In this document: in pieces, positions 58,306-64,000 of the stretch
How the letters are laid out: the number at the start of each line of letters is the position of its first letter
Position numbering within the stretch: the first letter of the stretch is position 1
NCBI RefSeq assembly: GCF_038049925.1
Contig: NZ_CP145809.1
Location: forward strand, 1,984,001 to 2,048,000
Direction: 5' to 3'
Origin: Georgenia sp. M64
GTDB taxonomy: Bacteria > Actinomycetota > Actinomycetes > Actinomycetales > Actinomycetaceae
Length of the DNA: 64,000 bases
Program-made: the position numbers and the translations under genes
The notes under the pieces: generated by a model
Databases searched by the model: none
Told to the model about the DNA's origin: nothing
What the model saw: the letters and a program-made list of their open reading frames with translations, nothing else

Positions 58306-60213
58306 GTGGACACCGCGACCCTCGACCCGATGATCGGCCGGCTGGTCGACGACCGGTACGAGGTCGGCGCGCGCATCGCCCGCGGCGGCATGGCCACGGT
58401 CTACCGGGCCGTGGACCGTCGTCTCGAGCGCACCGTCGCGCTGAAGGTGATGCACCCGCACCTCGCCGAGAGCCCGGACTTCGTGGCCCGCTTCCGCCGC
58501 GAGGCGCGCGCGGCCGCCCGCCTCACCCACCCCGGGGTGGTGGCCGTGCACGACCAGGGCACCACGGGCGAGGCGAGCTACCTCGTCATGGAGCTCGTCG
58601 AGGGACCCAACCTGCGCACCGTCCTGCGCCGCCGCGGCGCGTTGCCGCTCGGCGAGGCGCTCACCGTGGTCGACCACGTCCTCGACGCCCTCGCCTCGGC
58701 CCACCGCGCCGGGCTCGTCCACCGCGACATCAAGCCCGAGAACGTCCTGCTCACCCAGGACGGACGCCCCAAGGTCGCGGACTTCGGGCTCGCGCGCGCC
58801 GTCAGCGAGGCCACCGCGGCGACGACCGGGACGGTCCTGGGGACCGTCGCCTACCTCGCGCCCGAGATCGTCACCGAGGGCCGGGCGGACCAGCGCGCCG
58901 ACGTCTACGCGGTCGGGGTCCTGCTCTACGAGCTCCTCACCGGCCGGCCGCCGTTCACCGGGGACGCCCCGATCCGCATCGCCTACCAGCACGTCACCGA
59001 CCGGGTGCCGGCCCCCTCCGCCCGGCTGTCGTGGCTGCCTGCCGAGGTCGACGAGCTCGTCGGGGCCCTGACCGCGCGGGAGCTCGACGAGCGCCCCGTC
59101 GACGCAGCCGCGGCCCTGGCCCTCGTGCGCCGGTGCGTGCACGACCTCGACCCCACGGACCTGGCGCGGTGCGCCGACGTGCCCCCCACCGCCCAGCCGG
59201 CCGCCGAGGAGGCGCCCGACGCCCGCGGCACCGCTGCCGTCGACCTCCCCCGCCGGCACGGCACGGTCGCACTGCCCATCGGTGCCCTCGCCAGCCGCGA
59301 CGAGGGTCCGGCCCGGCGGGCGAGGGCGTGGCCGCGGGTGGTCGCCCTGCTGCTCGCGATCGCGGTGGTGGCGGGCGCCGGCGCCCTGTGGTGGTTCCAG
59401 GTCGGGCCCGGCGCCACGGTCCCCGTCCCGCAGGCGCAGGGACTGGCGGAGGACGTCGCCGTCGACGCGCTGCGCGACGCCGGCCTGGTGCCGGTCGTCA
59501 CCCGGACCCACCACGACGACGTCGCCGCCGGGGAGGTCATCGGCACCGACCCGGCCGGCGGGACCGAGGTGCGCACCGACTCCGAGGTCGCCGTCCAGGT
59601 CTCCCTCGGGATCCTCACCGTCCCGGTGCCCGACGTGACCGGCCGGGACCGCGACGCCGCGGAGGACGCGCTCGCCGCCGCCGGCCTGGCCGTGACCGAG
59701 GTCCGGGAGGAGTTCCACGACACCGTGCCGGCCGGGGAGGTCGTCTCCTCCTCCCCCGCCGCGGCGGAGGTCGTCGAGCACACCACCGGTGTCGTCCTCG
59801 TCGTCTCTGCCGGCCGGGAGCCGGCCGAGCTGCCCGACGTCACCGGTGCGGCGGCCGCCGACGCCGAGGCCGCGCTCACCGCGGCCGGCCTGGCTGTGGG
59901 CGAGACGACCGAGGACTACTCCGACACCGTCGCCGCCGGTCTCGTGCTCGCCCAGTCCCCCGCGCCCGGCGAGGCCCAGCTCTACCGCGGGGACACCGTC
60001 GACCTCGTCCTCTCGCGCGGACCGGAGCTGCTCGCCGTGCCCGAGGTGGTCGGCACCCAGGTGCGCACCGCCCGGCAGACCCTCGTCGACGCCGGCTTCC
60101 AGGTCGAGGTCGAGGAGGTGCTCGGTGCCTTCTTCGGCACCGTCCGGGCCCAGGACCCCGAGGCAGGGTCGATGCTGCCCCGGGGCAGCGTCATCACGCT
60201 CACGGTCGTCTGA
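58306..60213 (+). CDS. PknL-like Ser/Thr protein kinase with PASTA repeats
   Basis: 635-residue membrane kinase. Kinase domain 1-290: glycine loop ARGGMATVY (25-33), Lys47, HRDIKPEN with Asp142, DFG (160-162), APE (186-188). A single transmembrane helix at about 346-365 (VVALLLAIAVVAGAGALWWF). Outside are four PASTA modules (about 368-432, 433-500, 501-566, 567-635), each starting with a VPxVxG-type motif (VPVPDVTGRDRDAAEDAL; ELPDVTGAAAADAEAAL; VPEVVGTQVRTARQTL), which bind peptidoglycan muropeptides. Genomic position next to the Rv2175c-like and aroG genes fits PknL. Leaderless GTG. Confidence 0.93.
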   Translation: MDTATLDPMIGRLVDDRYEVGARIARGGMATVYRAVDRRLERTVALKVMHPHLAESPDFVARFRREARAAARLTHPGVVAVHDQGTTGEASYLVMELVEGPNLRTVLRRRGALPLGEALTVVDHVLDALASAHRAGLVHRDIKPENVLLTQDGRPKVADFGLARAVSEATAATTGTVLGTVAYLAPEIVTEGRADQRADVYAVGVLLYELLTGRPPFTGDAPIRIAYQHVTDRVPAPSARLSWLPAEVDELVGALTARELDERPVDAAAALALVRRCVHDLDPTDLARCADVPPTAQPAAEEAPDARGTAAVDLPRRHGTVALPIGALASRDEGPARRARAWPRVVALLLAIAVVAGAGALWWFQVGPGATVPVPQAQGLAEDVAVDALRDAGLVPVVTRTHHDDVAAGEVIGTDPAGGTEVRTDSEVAVQVSLGILTVPVPDVTGRDRDAAEDALAAAGLAVTEVREEFHDTVPAGEVVSSSPAAAEVVEHTTGVVLVVSAGREPAELPDVTGAAAADAEAALTAAGLAVGETTEDYSDTVAAGLVLAQSPAPGEAQLYRGDTVDLVLSRGPELLAVPEVVGTQVRTARQTLVDAGFQVEVEEVLGAFFGTVRAQDPEAGSMLPRGSVITLTVV

Positions 60214-60222
60214 CGGCGGCCC

Positions 60223-60843
60223 TCACTCCTGGTAGGCGTAGCGCTCCTCGCGCCAGGCGTCGCCGCGCAGGTGGTAGCCACGCTCCTCCCAGAAGCCCCG
60301 CTCGACCTCGGTGAGGTAGTTCCACCCCCGGAGCCACTTGGGGCCCTTCCACGAGTACAGGTGGGGGACGATCAGCCGCATGGGCCCACCCCGCTCGTCC
60401 GTCAGGGGCTCGCCGTCGTGGTGCGTGGCCAGCAGGGCGCGGCCCGAGACCAGGTCCTCCAGGCGGACCGTGGCGGCGTAGCCGTACTCGGCGAAGACGA
60501 GGACGTGCTCGACGTCGGGCCGAGGCGGGGCGAGCTCGACCACGTCCCGGGCCGCCACCCCCGCCCAGCGCTCGTCGACGGCGGACCACCCGGTCGCGCA
60601 GTGCAGGTCCGCGACGAGCGTGCGCCGGGGCAGCGCGGTGACCTCGTCGAAGCCGAGGACGTGCTCGGCGCCGTCCGCGGTGGCACCGCCGACCGTGAGG
60701 CGCCACCGCTCGGGCCGCCTCGCCGGCACCGGCCCGTAGTGCATGACGGGCGCGCGGGCGACCAGGTGCTGGCCGGGCGGGAGGAACCTGTCCGCAGGCA
60801 GACGCGGGCCCGGGTCGACCTCCATCCGGTCCGGCGGGGCCAT
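60223..60843 (-). CDS. Molybdopterin-dependent oxidoreductase, sulfite-oxidase fold
   Basis: 206-residue protein with the Moco-binding SUOX core: the molybdenum-ligand Cys in DLHCATGWSAVDERWAGV (about residue 83) and the lower-half box GGPMRLIVPHLYSWKGPKWLRG. YedY/MsrP-like in size but without a twin-arginine signal, so probably cytoplasmic. Substrate unknown. ATG at 60843 lies 5 nt after the aroG stop, so it is the second gene of an aroG operon. Convergent with the kinase gene. Confidence 0.85.
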   Translation of the reverse strand: MAPPDRMEVDPGPRLPADRFLPPGQHLVARAPVMHYGPVPARRPERWRLTVGGATADGAEHVLGFDEVTALPRRTLVADLHCATGWSAVDERWAGVAARDVVELAPPRPDVEHVLVFAEYGYAATVRLEDLVSGRALLATHHDGEPLTDERGGPMRLIVPHLYSWKGPKWLRGWNYLTEVERGFWEERGYHLRGDAWREERYAYQE

Positions 60844-60848
60844 CGTCC

Positions 60849-62201
60849 TCAGTGCCCGCGGATCATCTCGGCGACGTCGAAGGCCATCTCGAGGGACTGC
60901 TGGTGGTTCAGCCGCGGGTCGACGAGGGTCTCGTAGCGCCGGGCCAGCGCCGCGTCGTCGACCTCCTCGCTGCCGCCGAGGACCTCGGTGACGTCGTCGC
61001 CGGTGAGCTCGACGTGCAGGCCGCCCGGGACCGTCCCGAGGGCCTTGTGGACCCCGAAGAACCCGTGCACCTCGTCCAGCACGGTGGACAGCTCGCGGGT
61101 CTTGTAACCGGACGGGGAGGTGATGGTGTTGCCGTGCATGGGGTCGCACACCCACGTCACCGGCCGCCCGTCGGCCGTGACCCGCTCGACCAGCGCCGGC
61201 AGCGCGTCGCGGATCTTGCCGGCGCCCATGCGGGTGATGAAGGTCAGCCGGCCCGGCTCGCCGTCGGGGTTGAGCCGGTCCATGAGCGCCAGGGCGTCGT
61301 CGCCCGTCGTCGTCGGGCCGAGCTTGACCCCGATGGGGTTGCGGACGCGCGAGAGCAGATCCACGTGGGCGCCGTCGACCTGCCGGGTGCGCTCGCCGAT
61401 CCAGACGAAGTGGGCGGAGGTGTTGTACGGCGCGCCCGTGCGCGAGTCGATGCGGGTCATCGCCGACTCGTACTCCAGCAGCAGGGCCTCGTGGGAGGAG
61501 TAGAAGTCCACGGTGCGCAGGGCGTCGAAGTCGACCCCGCAGGCGGCCATGAACCGCATCGCGCGGTCGATCTCCGCGGCGAGGACCTCGTAGCGCGCGT
61601 AGGCAGGGTTGGAGGTGAAGCCGCGGTTCCAGTCGTGGACGAGGCGCAGGTCCGCGAACCCGCCGTACGTGAAGGCTCGGATGAGGTTGATCGTCGTCGC
61701 CGAGCGCGTGTACGCGCCGACCAGGCGCTGGGGATCGGGGGTGCGGTCCTGCGGGGTGAAGGCGTGGCCGTTGACGGCGTCACCCCGGTAGGCGGGCAGC
61801 GTCACCCCGTCGCGGGTCTCGAGGTCGGAGCTGCGGGGCTTGGCGTACTGGCCCGCCATGCGGCCCATCTTGATGACCGGCATGCTGGCGCCGTACGTGA
61901 GGACGGCGGCCATCTGGAGGATGGTGCGGATCTTGTTGCGGATCCGGTCCGCCGTGGACTCGGCGAACGTCTCCGCGCAGTCCCCGCCCTGGAGGAGGAA
62001 CGCCTCGCCCCGGGCGGCGGCGGCCAGGTGGCCCTTGAGGTTGTCCACCTCGCCGGCGAAGACCAGCGGGGGCCGCTCGCGCAGCTCCGCGGTGGAGGCG
62101 TCCAGCGCAGCCTGGTCGGGCCATGCGGGCTGCTGCGCGGCCGGCAGGTCGCGCCAGTGCTGCAGACCCGCCAGGACTTCCTCGGATGCCTCGATGCTCA
62201 C
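60849..62201 (-). CDS. aroG: Class II 3-deoxy-7-phosphoheptulonate synthase
   Basis: 450-residue class II (plant-type) DAHP synthase, first step of the shikimate pathway, joining phosphoenolpyruvate and erythrose-4-phosphate with a metal. Conserved stretches: QGGDCAETFAES, GRMAGQYAKPRS, YRGDAVNGHAFT, WIGERTRQVDGAHV, VKLGPTTTG, and CDPMHGNT near the C-terminus. Leaderless GTG at 62201 exactly 6 nt after TATCCT (62208-62213, minus strand). In mycobacteria the corresponding aroG is Rv2178c, beside pknL, as here. Confidence 0.95.
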   Translation of the reverse strand: MSIEASEEVLAGLQHWRDLPAAQQPAWPDQAALDASTAELRERPPLVFAGEVDNLKGHLAAAARGEAFLLQGGDCAETFAESTADRIRNKIRTILQMAAVLTYGASMPVIKMGRMAGQYAKPRSSDLETRDGVTLPAYRGDAVNGHAFTPQDRTPDPQRLVGAYTRSATTINLIRAFTYGGFADLRLVHDWNRGFTSNPAYARYEVLAAEIDRAMRFMAACGVDFDALRTVDFYSSHEALLLEYESAMTRIDSRTGAPYNTSAHFVWIGERTRQVDGAHVDLLSRVRNPIGVKLGPTTTGDDALALMDRLNPDGEPGRLTFITRMGAGKIRDALPALVERVTADGRPVTWVCDPMHGNTITSPSGYKTRELSTVLDEVHGFFGVHKALGTVPGGLHVELTGDDVTEVLGGSEEVDDAALARRYETLVDPRLNHQQSLEMAFDVAEMIRGH

Positions 62202-62207
62202 GCGCCC

Positions 62208-62213
62208 AGGATA
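62208..62213 (-). promoter_or_regulatory. Leaderless -10 of aroG
   Basis: TATCCT, GGGCGC, GTG on the minus strand: exact N6 spacing. Confidence 0.6.
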
Positions 62214-62287
62214 GGTGTTCCCGGCACGTGAGACGGACGTCGTCCGGCAGCCGGACGACGCCCGAACCACGGCGGCGTCGGTGCGTG

Positions 62288-63514
62288 TCAGTGCGCGGCG
62301 GGGGCCGCGGCCTCGACCTTCTGCCCGATCCCGGCCATGAGCTCGCCGAACCACTCCTGGCCGATGTCGAACGCCTTGCCGCCGGCGATGCGCGGGAACG
62401 GCACCGCCTTGAGCCGGTCGCCGTCCTCCTCGTCGTGCCCGATGACACCGGACTCCCCGCGCAGCGCGCACTCCACGGCGAGGTCGGTCATGGACTTGAT
62501 GAGGCGCAGGTCCTCGGCGTTCGCGCGGGCCGAGCGGGAGAAGTAGCCGCTCTTCTGCACCATAACCTTGTCGGCGCCGATCCGCTCGGCGAACTGCTGG
62601 GCGAACCAGCGGCCCGGGTTGATGGTGTCGAGCTTGACGTGGCCGAACGGGTCGCGCTCGACCTCCTCGCCCTTGGCCTCGAGCTCGGCGACGATCTCCG
62701 GCACCCCGGCGCCCTCGGACAGGAAGACGTTGACGTTGCCCTGCTCGTCCATGATGGTGCGCAGGCGCTCCGCCTCACCGTCGATGTCGAGGTGCATCTC
62801 GGGCAGAAACACCGCGTGGATGTCCCACCGCTCCCGGCTCAGGCCGATGCTGGGGACCCACTCCTGGGTGTCGAGCCACGACCGGTAGGACCTCGCGGCC
62901 GCGGCCGTCAGCCACCCGCAGTGCCTGCCCATGACCTCGTGGACGATGAGCATGCGGGGGTTGACGCGGTGCTCGCCGATGACGTTCTGCGCGAACTCCG
63001 CCGCCTCCTCGGCCGCGGTCCATGCGCCCAGCGACTGGCGGATGGGCACGATGTCGTTGTCGATCGTCTTGGGCAGCCCGACGACGGTGAGGTGGTAGTC
63101 GTGCTCCTCCAGGTACGCGGCCAGGTCGGCGGCGGTGGTGTTGGTGTCGTCACCGCCGATCGTGTGCAGGACGTCGATGCCGTCCTCGCGCAGGCGCTCC
63201 GCGGCGACCTCCAGGGGGTTCTGGCCCTCGCGGACCAGGCCGCGCTCGACGAGGTCCTTGGCGTTGGTCAGCTTGACGCGGGAGTTGCCGATGGGGCTGC
63301 CGCCGAAGCGGTGCAGGACGCCCGCGTGCTTGCGGGCCTCGGCGTCGACGGCGACCTTCGTGCCCGTGAGCAGGCCGTGGTAGCCGTGCTGGTAGGCGAC
63401 GAGCTCGACGTCGGGGGCGATCTCGGTGTACCGCTCGATCAGGCCGCCGACGGCGGAGGAGAGGCAGGGGGCGAAGCCGCCGGCAGTGAGCAGCGCGACG
63501 CGTCGGACCGTCAT
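62288..63514 (-). CDS. Phosphofructokinase, pyrophosphate-type
   Basis: 408-residue PFK of the group that uses PPi: the diagnostic GGDD (Gly120-Gly121-Asp122-Asp123 in HTIGGDDTNT) replaces the ATP-type GGDGS, and PKTIDNDI with Lys149 fits PPi use. It interconverts fructose-6-phosphate and fructose-1,6-bisphosphate reversibly, which allows both glycolysis and gluconeogenesis. ATG start with GGAAGG 6 nt upstream; -10 TAGGAT at 63593-63598 (minus strand) gives a leader near 75 nt. Combined with pflBA it suggests energy-saving fermentation. Confidence 0.92.
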   Translation of the reverse strand: MTVRRVALLTAGGFAPCLSSAVGGLIERYTEIAPDVELVAYQHGYHGLLTGTKVAVDAEARKHAGVLHRFGGSPIGNSRVKLTNAKDLVERGLVREGQNPLEVAAERLREDGIDVLHTIGGDDTNTTAADLAAYLEEHDYHLTVVGLPKTIDNDIVPIRQSLGAWTAAEEAAEFAQNVIGEHRVNPRMLIVHEVMGRHCGWLTAAAARSYRSWLDTQEWVPSIGLSRERWDIHAVFLPEMHLDIDGEAERLRTIMDEQGNVNVFLSEGAGVPEIVAELEAKGEEVERDPFGHVKLDTINPGRWFAQQFAERIGADKVMVQKSGYFSRSARANAEDLRLIKSMTDLAVECALRGESGVIGHDEEDGDRLKAVPFPRIAGGKAFDIGQEWFGELMAGIGQKVEAAAPAAH

Positions 63515-63592
63515 CGAGAACCTTCCGTCTGTCCGGGCCCGCGACGGACGCCGCCGGGCCGGGCCGCCGCGGTCGCGGTCGGACCCGCAACC

Positions 63593-63598
63593 ATCCTA
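63593..63598 (-). promoter_or_regulatory. -10 element of the phosphofructokinase gene
   Basis: TAGGAT on the minus strand, 79 nt before the ATG; the leader contains the GGAAGG ribosome-binding site. Confidence 0.45.
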
Positions 63599-63681
63599 GA
63601 GGGGCGTCCCGGGGCGGCTCCGGGCCCCCCGGCACCCCGTCGCGCGCGGCGGGCGGGTGCCGGTGGCCGGTCGCGGCGATC

Positions 63682-63687
63682 TAGAGT
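63682..63687 (+). promoter_or_regulatory. Leaderless -10 of the last gene
   Basis: TAGAGT, GCAGGC, ATG at 63694: exact TANNNT-N6-start. Confidence 0.6.
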
Positions 63688-63693
63688 GCAGGC

Positions 63694-64000
63694 ATGGCCG
63701 GACCGAACCGCGAGGGCGACCCCCCCGGCGAGCTCGACGACGCCGCCGTCGCCGCGCGGTGGGCGGAGCTGACGGCCTCCCTCGGTGAGCTGGCCGTCCC
63801 GCCGCCCGAGCGCCCCGGGCCCACGCCCGACGAGGCCGGCCCCGACCGGTCGGTCCCCGGCGACGTCTCCGGCGAGGAGATCCCCGTCCGCCCCGCGGAC
63901 CTGCCGGGGGCTCGCGTGGTGCGCCCCGCGGCGCCGGGTCCGCGCGACTACGTCCCGGACGAGGACGACGACGAGGGCTACGAGCCGCCCGAGCCCGAAC
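63694..64000 (+). CDS. Acidic hypothetical protein, partial (C-terminus outside window)
   Basis: 102 codons visible, frame open at the edge. Begins MAGPNREGDPPGELDDAA; a short predicted helix VAARWAELTASLGEL is followed by Pro/Asp/Glu-rich sequence and GPRDYVPDEDDDEGYEPPEPE. The motif PRDYxPxEDDD-Y-PPEPE recurs in small conserved hypothetical proteins of Micrococcales. No function is known. Leaderless ATG. Confidence 0.75.
   Translation, partial: MAGPNREGDPPGELDDAAVAARWAELTASLGELAVPPPERPGPTPDEAGPDRSVPGDVSGEEIPVRPADLPGARVVRPAAPGPRDYVPDEDDDEGYEPPEPE

Overview
The window looks like ordinary core chromosome of a high-GC actinobacterium, most likely of the order Micrococcales (inference). Evidence: very GC-rich third codon positions, frequent GTG starts, genes characteristic of the class (DUF3000, DUF3710, DUF3159, DUF3093, DUF4193, DUF4192, DUF5998, SepH, an Rv2175c-like protein beside a PASTA kinase) and many leaderless promoters of the form TANNNT-N6/7-start codon. 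A complete pyruvate formate-lyase pair and a PPi-type phosphofructokinase suggest a facultatively fermentative member of the Cellulomonas/Georgenia kind. I see no rRNA, prophage, insertion sequence or CRISPR array.

Layout. 1-2140: 3' part of the window's first gene, thrS, and four tRNA genes (Val-CAC, Gly, Cys, Val-GAC). 2154-7736: a P-loop protein, an esterase with a possible upstream small gene, an aldo/keto reductase, a SulP anion transporter and a membrane-GNAT fusion. 7862-14279: a tightly overlapping glgX-treY-treZ operon, which debranches glycogen and turns maltodextrin ends into trehalose. 14626-28664: an ATP-grasp ligase, then DUF3000, ribonuclease D, a FadB/FadJ-type enzyme, pflBA, dxs and aconitase. 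28802-33412: an RNA methyltransferase and APC permease diverging from two TrkA-type K+ regulators.

33354-40037: DUF3159, OB-fold, DUF3710, DUF3093, DUF4193, sepH, tdk, a phosphodiesterase and DUF5998. 40042-51252: a GNAT/acyl-CoA synthetase fusion, parC and parE flanking two tandem double-GNAT genes, a small zinc-finger protein, and an ArsR-like regulator whose promoter carries four exact-period 14-bp repeats. 51485-55154: principal sigma factor, gcvH, universal stress protein, DUF4192. 55298-64000: polyprenyl synthase, Rv2175c-like regulator, LysM transglycosylase, PknL-like kinase, molybdopterin oxidoreductase, class II DAHP synthase, PPi-PFK and the start of an acidic protein; the gene order resembles the Mycobacterium tuberculosis Rv2173-Rv2178 area.

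I did not find a clear new multi-gene system. The most interesting items are small: the repeat-built ArsR promoter, a palindrome upstream of aconitase, paired intergenic repeats with a TGGCGCCGG core, a tandem duplication across the idsA stop codon, three translationally coupled small ORFs, and the membrane-GNAT fusion.
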